Part shown: positions 33,818-45,332 of the stretch, piece after piece
How positions within the stretch are numbered: the stretch's first letter is position 1
Layout: each line of letters opens with the position of its first letter
Assembly: GCA_030765065.1 (NCBI GenBank)
Contig: CM060989.1
Location: 37,439,501 to 37,503,500, forward strand
DNA from: Deroplatys truncata
Lineage: Eukaryota > Arthropoda > Insecta > Mantodea > Mantidae
Length of the DNA: 64,000 bases
Reading direction: 5' to 3'
Program-made: the position numbers and the translations under genes
The notes under the pieces: generated by a model
Databases searched by the model: none
What the model was told of the DNA's origin: nothing
Seen by the model: the letters and a program-made list of their open reading frames with translations, nothing else

Positions 33818-33993
33818 ACTATAAGTTTTAGTTATGCTGTTCTCACACACACAAGAGCTTTTTTCTAAATTTTTCTATTGATATAGGGGGCCTCAAAACA
33901 CATATTTTCAGTGAAATCTCGGTATTACATTTTTTGATGGAATGCAATACTTCCCTACTTGTTATGGGTAAGTAGTATAGAAAGTAAAAACAC
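33818..33993 (+). mobile_element. H-family repeat, 3' end
   Basis: AGTTATGCTGTTCTCACACAC through GTGAAATCTCGGTATTAC to the terminal GTAGTATAGAAAGTAAAA. Confidence 0.7.
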
Positions 33994-34908
33994 TGGAATA
34001 TATCTCTAACTGAAAGGGGAGCCCTTCCAAGCAGGTAGGAGTTTAGCCACTGGAAGGCGTTATTATTTAGTTGGTAATGAGGCAAGTGAGGTGTAAAGAC
34101 GCGCGATAGTGAAAGACGGTTGCCTATTTTTCAATGTACGCGTCACGCGCGACAGGAGTTCAGCATACTGTGTAACCCCAAAAGCTAAAGATTTACCTGA
34201 GAGACAAGCCATGCTACCCCACTAGCTAAAACGTCATTGAACTGACAGTACAGAGCTTTCAGAATACGTAGTATCAAGTGTGTGCGTACAACTGACCATG
34301 TGGGTGTGTGTGCGCATACCGAAAATAATGAAAGAAATAGGCGCTAGAAATCCTAAGGCAAATATAAACTTGCTTGCTGGTAAAAGTCTGTGTGTGAAGA
34401 ACTTTCTGTTATGCTCAACGGACCCACATTTTCCATTCCCTCCGTTGCAAACAATGGTTTGTACGTTAAGCATTGATTCGCACCCGTGAAGTTACAAATC
34501 CAATTTCCCGGAGGAATTTACCCCATTGATTTTCCAGGTGGTTTTATTTTACGTATGGTGTAATTGGATAACAGTCCCGATTTTTTTAAATTTCTCAATA
34601 AACCGCCCCTAATATTAATATAGAAGGAATTTTTGTGAACTCAGTAAAAATTATGGCAGAGAATTATTGGTAATATTTTTAACAATTGGCAGAATCCATA
34701 GCTTTACCCGTGTTATATCTCCTATCTTTCTGTTCTCTCCTTTCTTCTCGCTTCTATTTTTGTCTGCTTCTATTCCTCTCTCTCACTTTCACTTGTGTTA
34801 ACAAAACCACTAACAAAATTTCTTTGTGACAACGGTAGAGTTTACCTATACATAAATGTATTTAGCTATGTTTAATACCAGTGAACACGTACAACCATTC
34901 AAGACAGA
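33994..34908. other. gene-free stretch
   Basis: No supported gene. Opposed open stretches at 34234-34489 overlap on both strands and have no motif. Confidence 0.3.
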
Positions 34909-35675
34909 AAAATGTGTGTTACATTGACATTACTTTCTCTAACCTCTATTGTTTATTAGTGGGTACATAAACTATTCTTACGATAGATCCTTTTTCTATC
35001 TACTTCACTTTAATCCAAATAAAGATTTGCAGAAATAGCAACATTACACATTTCGTTATAAATGCGAAGGGAGTAGCGATACGTAAATGTTTAAGAAATA
35101 GACGCAATCTGCTGGGCTTAAAATTATATACTGTTTCCATGCAATGCCAGAAACAACTGAATTTCGACAGAACCTTAAAATAATGACAACGTATTGAAGA
35201 ATTCGAACCATTATTAACGGATATCTGGGAAATGGCTTGTGCTACAAAAAGATTATTTTGAATAAATTGTGCGTTTTTAAGAGATCTATATTTTTGTGCA
35301 GTACGTTTTAGTTTGCCGCTTAAAGCTTACGAGTTATTCAAGATTATATAAAAATTCCTTCTGAATGAAGAGGACTTCATAGGTTATTCCCAGGAAATTC
35401 AAGATATACATTTTATTTGTTATGTAAAATCACTTTTCAGTTATGCTGTTCACACACGCCCGCGCGCTCGGACTTTTTCTCAACTTTTAAGTTGCCCAAT
35501 TAAGAGATCCTTGATTTCATTCATGAAATAAACCAATTGTTAAAATTTTTGTCAACTTTTTTGGATTCAGGAGATCTCAAAACATGCATTTCTAGTGAAA
35601 TCTCAGTATCGAATTTTTGAGTGAAGTGCAATACCTTCTCTACCTACTATGTATGTGTTAGAAAAAGTAAAATTA
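34909..35675 (+). mobile_element. H-family repeat, copy with central deletion
   Basis: Starts TGTGTTACATTGACATTAC and contains the ATCCAAATAAAGATTTGC and TTCCCAGGAAATTCAAGATA blocks. About 150 bp that normally follow are missing before AGTTATGCTGTTCACACACG. Ends TTCTCTACCTACTATGTATG, TAGAAAAAGTAAAA. Confidence 0.75.
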
Positions 35676-35777
35676 GAACAACATTAATGGTACGATCGGT
35701 GTATTCTGCCTCGGGCAAAAGTAATCTGTAGTCAGCCACCGTAAACGAAACAGAAATGTTAACTGGGAGACGTCCTA

Positions 35778-37053
35778 CGAGAGCTGTCCCAGAAGTACCC
35801 GACCTAACAAACAAAACACAAAATTTTTGGGAAAAAGCATCTTTATTTCCCTACATAGTCTGCTTTCAGATCGATACACATTTCCCAGCGATGTTCAATA
35901 GCTTCGATATCTGTTTATAGTGAGAACCGTCGAGTTCTGCAAAATAGCCATCAACTGCAAACTCCACCTCTTCATTGTTGGCAAATATTTTACCACCAAG
36001 CCATTTCTTCAACTTTGGAAACAGAAAATAATCAGAGGGGGCTAAATCTGGCGAATAGGGTGCATGAAGAAGCAATTCGAACTTTAACTCATTGATTTTG
36101 GCCATGGTGATAATGAATGTGTGAACTGGTGCATTGTCTTGATGAAACCGAACTTTCTCTTTCGCTAAATGTGGCCGTTTTTTGCTTGATTTCATGATTC
36201 AAACGCTGCAATAAGTTTGCATAATACTCGTCATTGATTGATTTTCCTTTTTGAAGATAATCAATGAAAATTATCCCAAGCGCATCCCCCCCAAAACTGA
36301 TATGACCTAGCCTGCAAATGGAACTGTCGCATCTTCTTTGGAGCCGATTCTCCCCTTTCAATCCACTGTTTTGACTGTTCCTTCGTCTCAGATTTGAAAT
36401 GATGGACACATGTTTCATCTATGGCTATAAATCGACACAAAAACTCGGCTTTATTGCAGCAAAACATCCCCAAACACTCGACTGAAACATCTTCACGACG
36501 CTGCTTTTGATCCATTGTGAGTAAACGCGCCACCCATCTTGCGCATAGCTTTCTCATGTCTAAATTTTCAGTTAATGTGTGATGAACAGTACTTTTTGAA
36601 ATGCCTACCAAGTCTGCTTGCTCGCGCACGTTCAATCGACGGTCATCCAATACCATTTTGTGGATTTTATTCACAATTTCTGGCGTGGTTACCTCGACCA
36701 TTGCTATGTTTGTCTTGGCAGCTCGTAGGGCCTCGCTTAAACTCTGCCACCCAATATTTTACGGTTGTAAACGAAGGAGCGGACTCCCCCGGAGTAGAAT
36801 CTAGCTCAGCTTTAATATTAGTTGGACTAAGATCTTTCATATGAAAGTATTATTTCACATAACAATGACTAGTTTTATCCATGTTTACAAATTTGCTGAT
36901 AGCGTTCGCTATTAATGACTGTCAAACAATTACTAAAAAACGTAGCATCGCAAAACTTAAAACTTAAGGTTTATAAGGGTGGTACCACAGTCATTTGTTT
37001 GAAACAACAACCACTATCTATACATCAGGTCGGGTACTTCTGGGATGTCCTCG
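35778..37053 (-). mobile_element. full-length mariner element
   Basis: It is 1276 bp, the usual mariner size, with terminal inverted repeats of about 27 bp. Left end: CGAGAGCTGTCCCAGAAGTA then CCCGACCT. Right end on the minus strand: CGAGGACATCCCAGAAGTAC then CCGACCT. Both ends are flanked by TA (35776-35777, 37054-37055), the target duplication of this superfamily. It encodes a broken transposase on the minus strand. A 5'-end piece of the same element lies at 3151-3511. Confidence 0.92.
35869..36882 (-). pseudogene. mariner transposase (frameshifted)
   Basis: DD34D transposase that would cut and paste the element at TA sites. Start ATG is at 36882 (MDKTSHCYV). Then come a stop, ELDSTPGESAPSFTTVKYWV (N-terminal helix-turn-helix region), TTPEIVNKIHKMVLDDRRLN, NLDMRKLCARWV, FIAIDETCVHHF (first Asp), FHQDNAPVHT (second Asp) and YSPDLAPSDYFLFPKLKKWL (third Asp). 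The spacing between the second and third Asp is 34. All three catalytic Asp are therefore still readable. Length is about 338 codons, near the family's ~345. It is broken by a stop about ten codons in and by frame changes near 36710, 36290 and 36190, so it is inactive. The lineage resembles mariners widespread in insects. Confidence 0.92.
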
Positions 37054-37055
37054 TA

Positions 37056-37996
37056 TATTACATAAACATCTTGTATGATATAAAGTTTGGAAATAAAAAT
37101 TCACATTTTACTGTTAAAAATCCATAAGAAACAATTTATCACATAACATATAAAGATTATTGTCTAAGTGTATTTTTTGTAAATCTATCAAGGAATCTTT
37201 CCGTGTTTTGTTATGAAATATTTATAGACGGATATGGCATATTTTGGGAAAGACACTCAAAATATTCCGTTTTTTTTAATTTTATTCCAAATACAGAGAA
37301 CTCAGGAAGAGTAAGCTTTTAACTGACCACCGAAATGATCTTGTTTCAAAATATTAAGGTGCACGAGATATTGAAGTGAATGGTAACTTTTGCCTTTGCA
37401 GCGAGTTTCCATAAAACTCGTGATAGCGTCTTCGATACAGAGTCGTTGCATCCTGCGAAGCATTAGTCGATATTCCTTTGTGGGACATATCTCCCAATAT
37501 TTACTTGAAATTCCCAATATATTACCATGTTGAAAGGCTTCTTATACCTTGGGCATGTCAGTAACAGTAATTCCAATATCTTCCCGATATTGGACCATTT
37601 ACTGCAATACCAGCAGACGATAAATCTTGTGCACACCATTTTAGTCGCTTTTTATATATAGTGGTTAAAAAATTCTGAGTAGTATAATCTTTAATTTTCC
37701 TTTCGTATCTGCTGAAGTCGCTCTTGAATTTGAAGAATGCTAACTTATCTTATCATAGTCACAGAATATGAAATTAGATGGAAATAGGAAAAGGCTTTTA
37801 AATGCTAACTTCCAAGAGAAATTAACTCTTTCTAGTCCTTACATATACACTTGAGAGGACCTACTCAAAAGTGACTCATGTCCCAGTATCGCAGCTCTAA
37901 GAACAATGGCAAATAATCCTCAATACAAATGTCTCGATATACTTTGACTTACTCTTCGCAAGTGCAAAAACCTCCCGTCTTTCAATATTTCTTAAC
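37056..37996. other. gene-free stretch with one unexplained open frame
   Basis: A minus-strand 71-codon frame at 37302-37517 (contains MRRMQRLCIEDAITSFMETR) looks protein-like but matches nothing I know. The rest is AT-rich. Confidence 0.3.
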
Positions 37997-38000
37997 TACT

Positions 38001-38946
38001 TGTAGCGAATTCTACGTGGTAGGTCCCTACTAAGCTGATGATGATGGATCCGTAGAGAGATGATGGATGCTACGTTATTTACCTGTAGGTCGTCTTGATG
38101 CCCGTACTCTTGTGATGTATCTTGAGGTTCTCGTAGACTGGAATCTAAGGATCGTATATCTGTATTTTTATGTGTGTTAGTATGTTGTAATTATTATTTT
38201 TTATAATTGTGCCACGGCTGCTGTATTTTGAGTTGGAGAGCAATTGTGTCTTGTCAGGGTTAGGTGTGGAGAAAGTTAAAATATTTTGCACACGCTTATT
38301 CTGTTAACTATTTCATTTGTATTTTTAGATATTTCACATAAATATTCACACATCACTGTTACCCTTGTCCTGTTAAAGTATGTATAACTGGCAGACTTTA
38401 AATACGTGGTTTTAGCGTTTATTTATAGACGAGCTTATTACACGGCCATCCTGCTCGAAGTCTGACAAGCTTTAACCGTTTTCTTGGCGTACGTGTTTGA
38501 ATTATAGGTATGTATCAATGTGCCTGATTGGTGCCAATATCTATTAACAGTTTATGTTATATATACATATGTATGTATATATGTTTACAGACTTCCATTG
38601 TCTTAACTATAAATCCAAGGTTTGTTACATGCTTACGTAAATGCTACTGTATTACTGGTTATATAGCTAAAAATGGTTTTTCCCTCTCCTATTATATTTT
38701 ACATGTTATAACGTTATATAATTTTCTCTACCATGTATACTTTATAAATATATGTGTTTTTAACATCCTATTAACTATTATATGTGCAATATTAGCACAA
38801 AAATGCAAGACACGTAAAACTTAGAACAAAATATTAAAGAAAGAAATTATTAATGCGTTGATTTGAGAAGCTGTGAATTAGACATCTTATTACATTAAAG
38901 AGTTATCCTATTAGTTTGTCCGTGGCTAGTACTGTATGTTGCTTCA
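38001..38946 (+). mobile_element. solo LTR, family B, copy 2
   Basis: 946 bp from TGTAGCGAATTCTACG to GTATGTTGCTTCA, flanked by perfect TACT duplications (37997-38000 and 38947-38950). It is collinear with 4303-5583 once that copy's SINE is discounted. It has no internal region. Confidence 0.88.
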
Positions 38947-38950
38947 TACT

Positions 38951-39063
38951 GTCTACGTAAACTATAGCATATCTAAGAGACATTCGTCTTCCTTTACATC
39001 AGCACTACGTTAACCCACTGTGTGCCATTTGGATCTCTTCCATCAACTGTTCCACTCATCTAG
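38951..39063. other. short spacer
   Basis: Nothing recognisable. Confidence 0.3.
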
Positions 39064-39348
39064 TACTCGGGTACATTTGTTTCCATTTATGCAGTCCCCG
39101 CAGCTTTGGGAGGCATTCTAGTGGCCTTCACAGGTGAATACGTGTAGCAGCCAGGAGGTGCGTGTATGTATTTACATTTTCGCTTCTGCAGTGACGTGTT
39201 GTTTTACGTGCACAATCCTAGTTTTTGCTTATATGATTATACAACTTTGAGCAATAGCTTTGCTCATCATCACTTGCATATAATAGCTATGTTTAAATAT
39301 ATAACTGAATAAAACCCTGTTTTGCGCAATTTATAGATGAAAAAATCC
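39064..39348 (+). repeat. unnamed dispersed repeat E, copy 1
   Basis: It matches 43595-43850 in inverted orientation: TTTCCATTTATGC, GAGGCATTCTA/GGAGGCATTCTAG, AGGAGGTGCGTGTAT, ACTTTGAGCAATAGCTTT and AATAAAACC. Divergence is substantial. It has no coding content. Confidence 0.6.
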
Positions 39349-39672
39349 TTATAATGACAATATAATATGAAATTAAAATACAAACTTTTTACACTCAAAT
39401 AGTACACATTTACTAGACAGTATTTTAATAATATGCCCAATCTCCATTCTTGTCCAATGCCTAATTTAGCCGCCTAGGTACTGAATAACTCCTCGACCTC
39501 TGGGAACACTGTCATGAAATCTGAGAATATATGCGTTTAGAGCCAGAGTTCTTTCAGCATCTAAGCGAATAGGTGCCTATTGGATAGATTATTGAAATAA
39601 TGTCTAGTAAATGTGTCCTCTTTGAGAGTAAAAAGTATAATATTTTTCAGTTTTACATTATGTTGCCATTAA
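39349..39672. other. gene-free spacer
   Basis: AT-rich, nothing recognised. Confidence 0.3.
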
Positions 39673-39676
39673 TAGT

Positions 39677-40707
39677 TGAGGCAGTGTTTTTAACACTTAA
39701 ATGATTTCAGTCAAATTATGTAATAAAAAATATAATAACAGCCCGCCTTAAAGCAATATATGTATGTAATAATATATAAAAATTGTATATAACAGTCATT
39801 GTATATGTCTATATTATTGTATACATGTGTAATAATGTTATGTGAATGTATTAAGTAATTTAATAATGTAGGATCTGTGAGAATAATAGGTTAAAAGTTG
39901 CTAACAATGTCGTAACAATGAGGTAACCTTGAGACAATAATGAATTTGAAAGTTTAACAATACTACTTGTAATTATTGGAAGCAATAATGTAATTTTTGC
40001 GACAGTTTATAAAATAGCCAACCAACAACCAGAAAAAGCTTTAGTTAAATGAAGTTATTCTATTGGACTAGGATTAGACTAGGATTAGCCAATCAGAGAC
40101 TTTAAATACAGAAATTTACAAATTTAGGCGGTAGAAATCAAGTCAGTTGTTTTTAGACAGCGCTCATAACTGGACGTGTTGGTTGTAGACAGTGTTCCTA
40201 ACCGGACGCGAGATGTGTCCTTGAGAAATTTAATACGTATTCAGTGTGAGACGAAAATAGTTTACGTGTTTAAAAGTGCAAGTAATTAACAAAAGAATCT
40301 CACAGTTCTCTCTCTCTATATCAGTGAAGTGTTATTTAAATCGTATCAAGCATTAATAAAAGAAGTGAAGTAAAATTATAATCTGTGTAAGCCTACATTC
40401 TTAGTCGCACTACTCCCTGCAAAGAAATCCATGTCTCTAACAATAATACTGACGCAGCCGAGGCAAAGATAAATATATAATATTTAAAGAAACAGTCAAA
40501 TTACAAAGTTAATATTTTTATATTTTTTGGGACGAAGGCTACCGGGTATCATACGTGCGGTTGCAATACTTCAAGTTCGGTTCCCCAACAGTCGAAATAT
40601 AATACATCATCTTCAAACTGACTTTGCATACGTAGCAGCAACAAACCTTCTTCAAATTCGCTCCCAAAACGTGGGGCAAATAACAATACAACAAACCTTC
40701 TACTTCA
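39677..40707 (+). mobile_element. solo LTR, family D, copy 1
   Basis: About 1031 bp, starting TGAGGCAGTGTTTTTAACAC and ending TTCTACTTCA, with perfect TAGT duplications at 39673-39676 and 40708-40711. It contains ATTGG/CCAAT boxes near 40060-40095 and AATAAAAGAAGTGAAG near 40355 as a possible polyadenylation region. It is collinear in opposite orientation with 41585-42588. Confidence 0.88.
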
Positions 40708-40711
40708 TAGT

Positions 40712-41110
40712 ACATTATGAAACAAGGGGTAAAGCAGCCTACGGCCTTCGTTTCGCAAACATTCCTACTTGCAAAATAAAACCACTTTTGTGTGTGGCAT
40801 ATGCTACCTTTTAGACAGCGCTCGAATTTGTAAAATACACAGGTCTACAAATAAAATCTTTTTGTGAGCTGTTATATATCTGAAAGTGATTCTTAATATT
40901 TCGGTACCGCTGATTTCTAAAACGAGTTCCGTTTTTTTTTGCAAATAAAAAATGAAACATTCACATATTTTCTTCGAAAAATGTAAATAATCATGAATTG
41001 TATAAGAACTACAAATAAATTTGTGAGCGTTATTATTGCCAAATATCACATTTAAATTTATTTTATAAACAGCAGGTGAATAAGATCTTGTTCATTTGAT
41101 ATCGAATGTT
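40712..41110. other. gene-free spacer, probable 3' flank of the pseudogene
   Basis: AT-rich and without a recognised repeat. It lies immediately downstream (minus strand) of the pseudogene stop and may be its 3' noncoding sequence. Confidence 0.35.
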
Positions 41111-42840
41111 TTATCTCTTGGATTTTCTCTTGTGTGTTTTCGAGGAATCCCTACACAGCATCCAGGAGTAATCTGCAATCATTGAAGAATTCCTCGTCCT
41201 CTCCATTTCTCGAAAATCCTGATGGAGCCTCTCCCCTTGTTTCTCACTGACTGCCCCCAGGCTGCCAAGAAAGACGTCCAAATGTGAAAACAGAAAGTGT
41301 AATTTGAGACTCATGTTGCATGCTAAAGTTCTGTAGTTCTGAAATAAGTTCACTACTGTCTGTAAGGTGGCTTAGGTATAGCAATACCAGGACCATGGGC
41401 CACTGGTCTCATAGCAGATGGTAAGCTTGGGTATATAATTCCTGTTTTGTACTTTGCATTGAAACCCTTCACATTGCAAGTACAAAAGTAACAATCAGTA
41501 CTGTGATTGTGAGGTTCACGCCACACCCTTGGTATTCCAAAACGTAGTGATTGTTTCTTCCCCTTTGTATAATTTCGTAAGTCTTGAAGAAGTTATTGTT
41601 TCACGTATGGACGCGAATTTGAGAAATATAGCTTTTGCTGCTACGTATGAAAAGTCAGTTTGAAGATGATTTCAACTGTTGGGGAGCCGAACTTGTAGTA
41701 GTTGCAACCGCACGTATACTAAACAGTTTCCGGTAGCCTTCGCCCCAAATGTACTTTCAGGTGGCCTTTGCCCCAAGTTTAAAAAAATATTAACTTTGTA
41801 ATTTGACTGTTTCTTTAAATATTATATTTAATATTTATGTTTGCCTCGGCTGCGTCAGTATTTGTTAGAGACACGTTTCTCTTGGCAGGGTTTTGATGCG
41901 ACAAGAATATAGGCTTGCACAGATTATAATTTTACTTCACTTCTTTTATTAATACTTGATACGATTTAAATAACACTTCACTGATATAGAGAGCTGTGAG
42001 ATTCTTTAATTAATTAATTGCACTTTTTAACACGTAAACTTATTTTTTTTATCTCACACGAATACATATTAAATCTCTCGAGGACACACAACCAACGCAT
42101 CCAGTTATGAGCACTGTCTGCAGGCAACTGAATAGATTTAAATGGTCTAAACTTATAAACTTCTGTATTTCAAGTCTCTGATTGGCTAATGCTACTCCAA
42201 TAGAATACCTTCATTTAACTAAAGCTTTTTCTGGTTGTTGATTGGCTATTTTATAAAATCTCACTAAAATTACATTATTGTTACTCCAATAATCAGAAGT
42301 AGTATTATTAAACTATCAAACTCATTATTGCCTCAAGGTTACCTCATTGTTACGTCATTGTTAGCAACTTTTAACTTATTATTCTCACAGCTTCTACATT
42401 ATTAAATTACGTAATGCATTCACATAACATTATTGAACATGTTTACAATAATATAAGCATATGCAATGACTGTTACATACATCTTACAAATTATTACATA
42501 CACATATTGCTTCAAGACGGGCTGCTATTGAATTTACATATTATATAATTTGACTGAAATCATTTAAGTGTTAAAAAATACTGCCTCAGTCTTCAAACAA
42601 ACACTGCACACATTATGAGGAGCCCAAACCTGGATTGATCTCCTATTCCAATTCCGAAGTAAGCTTCGTACGCTTTTTTTACAAATGAAGTTATGTTTTT
42701 TCTGCTTCTACACATTAAAACTACCACAAATGTAACAAAATGAATTTGGATTATTTACACAACTTCTTTCCATTATGCTGTGCTGAGTCACTTATGATAA
42801 AGATAACAAAATGGTTTTATTTAAATGCTAATCTTTTGCG
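41111..42840 (-). pseudogene. multicopy Cys-rich arthropod protein family (function unknown), deleted and LTR-interrupted
   Basis: Minus-strand pieces in order: at about 42600-42820 MERSCVNNPNSFCYICGSF, KKAYEAYFGIGIGDQ (after a frameshift) and APHNVC; then LTR D at 42588-41585. At 41584-41366 come EDLRNYTKGKKQSLRFGIP, RVWREPHNHSTDCYFC, YKTGIIYPSLPSAMRPVAHG and IPKPP. At 41353-41111 come ACNMSLKLHFLFSHLDVFLG, VSEKQGERLHQDFREMER and MIADYSWMLCRD. This order matches a protein family I recall as very abundant in arthropod and hydrozoan assemblies, always unnamed. The C-x2-C (CYIC) and CYFC pairs suggest metal binding. The middle of the protein, probably several hundred residues, is deleted between IPKPP and ACNMSL. 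No function should be assigned. Confidence 0.65.
41585..42588 (-). mobile_element. solo LTR, family D, copy 2, inside the pseudogene
   Basis: On the plus strand GTCT|TGAAGAAGTTATTG ... ATACTGCCTCA|GTCT. Perfect 4-bp duplications lie at 41581-41584 and 42589-42592. Read on minus it starts TGAGGCAGTATTTTTTAACA and ends AACTTCTTCA. Length is 1004 bp with no internal region. Its insertion point falls inside a reading frame, between CLF and EDLRNY codons. Confidence 0.9.
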
Positions 42841-43144
42841 TTATACAACAAATATTAAGTCCTGTAACAAATGAATTCTCAATAGAAAAGGTGTAAACAG
42901 CTTATAATGTGCTGCCACCTGCCATAAAATATACTCAATTATTTCCTTATAGTAGCTTTGTTCCAATACATGGCATTGCTGTAGTAGTGTAATGATTCAT
43001 GATTACATAAAATATACACAAATAAATAAAAATGGAGGATATGAATTTTTAAAGAAGTTGTATGTGATACGATAGTATGGACTTCATTTTTGGAATCAGG
43101 ATGTAGAAATTATATAAAAATACCTGAATATCTAAAACAGCAAA

Positions 43145-43185
<41 letters not shown>

Positions 43186-43594
43186 TTGTTCTCTCTGTTG
43201 CTTATTCTTCTGAATTCAGAATTTCCGCCATTTAATGTTTATGTAGGTTATCGTAGATAAAAGAATAACGTTTTATATTAAAGAAAGCGGGAGGCTACCA
43301 ATATAACCTATAAGTTAACCCTACAAAGAATTGCGATAAATTGAAGTATGACGATTTGTATCGTGAACAGATAATACGAGCGCCATGAAAAATTAATCAT
43401 GTAAAAAGATATAATGAAAGGTGAAACTTAATCAATCCAAGACGAGTTATTAAAACATTTGCAAATACAATAGGTAATTGTCATGTGATTGTTGAAACCA
43501 AAGTTGGTCACAATGAAGATTAAAGCTTTTAGCTCGTGTGCACTATCTTAGAAGCTCTATTTTTAGGCCTTGCTGTCTAAATTTTTTTCATGGA
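42841..43594. other. gene-free stretch with TA microsatellite
   Basis: TA repeats at 43148-43180. No gene or known element recognised. Confidence 0.4.
43148..43180. repeat. TA microsatellite
   Basis: About 16 uninterrupted TA units. Confidence 0.9.
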
Positions 43595-43855
43595 GATATT
43601 GTGCAAAACATGGTTTTATTTAGTTATATAATATTTGAACATGGTTATTATAAGCGATGAAGTGTAAAGCTATTGCTCAAAGTTATATATTCATATGAGA
43701 ATAATCTAGAACTGTGCAAGTAAAACAGAACGCCACTGCATACGCGAAAAGGTAAACAGATACACGCACCTCTTCCTGGCCATAAGTGCACACTCTCTTG
43801 TGAAGGGCAGTAGAATGCCTCTCAAAGCTGAAGAGACGGCATAAATGGAAGCGAG
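43595..43855 (-). repeat. unnamed dispersed repeat E, copy 2
   Basis: The inverted counterpart of 39064-39348, sharing AAAGCTATTGCTCAAAGTTAT, CGCACCTCTTCCTGG and TAGAATGCCTCTC on the plus strand. Confidence 0.6.
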
Positions 43856-44102
43856 TTTAAAATGCCACTCCCTTCACCGACCGATTATTTCCTCTCGGTT
43901 AGTGAACTAGGGGAGACAACATTGAGGTGCCTTTGGTGTAGATTGTTGGGAGCTCTCGTAGTAGTACTGAGTAGTAGGCCAGCCTCAAAGCTACCTTTCT
44001 ACCATTATTAGAAAATTATCTCGACTTGGATTCATGGACGTTTTCTCAATAGTGCTAATCGTTAATTCCCCCCGAAAATCATTAACATTTTGAAATCACG
44101 TT
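43856..44102. other. short spacer
   Basis: Nothing recognised. Confidence 0.3.
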
Positions 44103-44307
44103 TCGTAACACAGTAAAAGAGCTTGGAGTATATATAGATCAAAGTTTAAACCGGATCCGTAAGTTACACATGTATGCAAAATAGTATTCGCAGTATTTTA
44201 TCCTTTAAAACGCATGAATGACTTTCTGCCAACTTCAATTAAGGAAATATTAATGCAAACGCTTGTGATGCCCCATTTTGATTATTGTAACTCTGTTTTT
44301 ACTAACT
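44103..44307 (+). pseudogene. LINE reverse transcriptase fragment
   Basis: VKELGVYIDQSLN (the K.LGV..D..L block), then in another frame PLKRMNDFLPTSIKEILMQT and LVMPHFDYCNSVFT. This corresponds to the thumb-side region after the RT catalytic core of jockey/CR1-type LINEs (FLP...K..L...LI.P..DY...V). A frame change and stop make it dead. No catalytic FADD box is included. Confidence 0.65.
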
Positions 44308-44562
44308 AACTCAAATTTCAACTTCTCCACTAGGGCAGTTTCGTCGTCCTCTCACGGGACTCTTCGCGTCTACCGGCGAGAGCGGGTGTTTCGTACTGGA
44401 AATGGTAGGGACTTCCGTGCTGCGTCTCTGCGGACTTGCGACCTCCTGCGGCTCTTTCACTTCATTCCTGCTTCCTGAGGGGTGGAGCCATAATAGATCT
44501 AGTTGGTCGCGAGATGATGACACGTACAGTCTTTGCCTAGTTAGCAAGAAGGACACGTCGGG
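44308..44562 (+). mobile_element. SINE 2-like 3' tail
   Basis: GTAGGGACTTCCGTGCTGCG, GACCTCCTGCGGCTCTTTCA and GGTGGAGCCATAATAGATCT match the 3' part of the copy at 22595-22720. Confidence 0.45.
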
Positions 44563-45011
44563 CTTCCACTGATGATGTCTGCCGTAGTCGCAGAAGAAAC
44601 ATATGGGAAGATAAGAGGGAAGAAATCCAGTAGACCATGGCTACTGAGCCAAGAAAGCTTTTATCGCCTAGTATCGCCTTAAGTTTATGCTTAGTTTTCA
44701 TTGTGAATGGCCTCTAACTCAAATATGCAGTAGTGTCAAACTGGGCACATGCATAGAATAGAAATTGGATGGTTTTAAGGGACACTAAAACCGACATTTT
44801 AGGTGAAAATAATAACATTTTCTATTTTTTAAATTACATCGCATAAATATTCTATAGACACCTGTGAATCATTTTGGCCAAATATCTCGCTATTTATAAA
44901 AGCTCAGTGACATGTTTAAATCGCCCATGCCCTCCCTTTTAACCCTACTGGACCCTTTCTGTAAGTGTTTTTTCTTCTCAGTTTTATACTTTTGCGCATG
45001 AAATTTATTCC
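44563..45011. other. gene-free stretch
   Basis: No gene or repeat recognised. Confidence 0.3.
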
Positions 45012-45332
45012 TTACATTTCAGTGCGAAATATGTACGAAAATGTGCACGCCAAATCTAACATGTTGAAGCAGGATTTGCGACGCCGCGATGATGCGACAG
45101 TTTCATACTGGAATATAGGTGTCACCTTTTCCCTTTGTGTCCAATATCTGCTACTGATTCTGCTGGCGGCTGCTCCAATGGTAGAACTATGAGTACTTTC
45201 ACTTAGGATATACGTGGATGTATTGTGAAAGACAACCCTTAGACATTTATTGTGAACTAATGTTTGAGTTCTTGAATTGAGTGCCGGCCATTTGAAATAA
45301 AGAAATAGACTGATTATGAATTGTTGCACTCG
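45012..45332 (-). pseudogene. jockey-like LINE RT C-terminal fragment (tentative)
   Basis: An open 105-codon minus-strand frame contains YFKWPALNSRTQTLVHNKCL then RVVFHNTSTYILSES. This resembles the P.W........L...QNK.LR.I..AP.Y pattern near the C-terminus of jockey-type LINEs. The rest of the frame is only weakly similar. There is no catalytic motif. Confidence 0.4.

Noticed and set aside
39677..42588. Roughly 1-kb inverted arms suggesting one large terminal-inverted-repeat transposon carrying the Cys-rich gene
   Set aside because: Each arm has its own perfect 4-bp duplication (TAGT and GTCT) and TG...CA ends, and part of the gene lies outside the right arm. Two independent solo LTRs explain it better.
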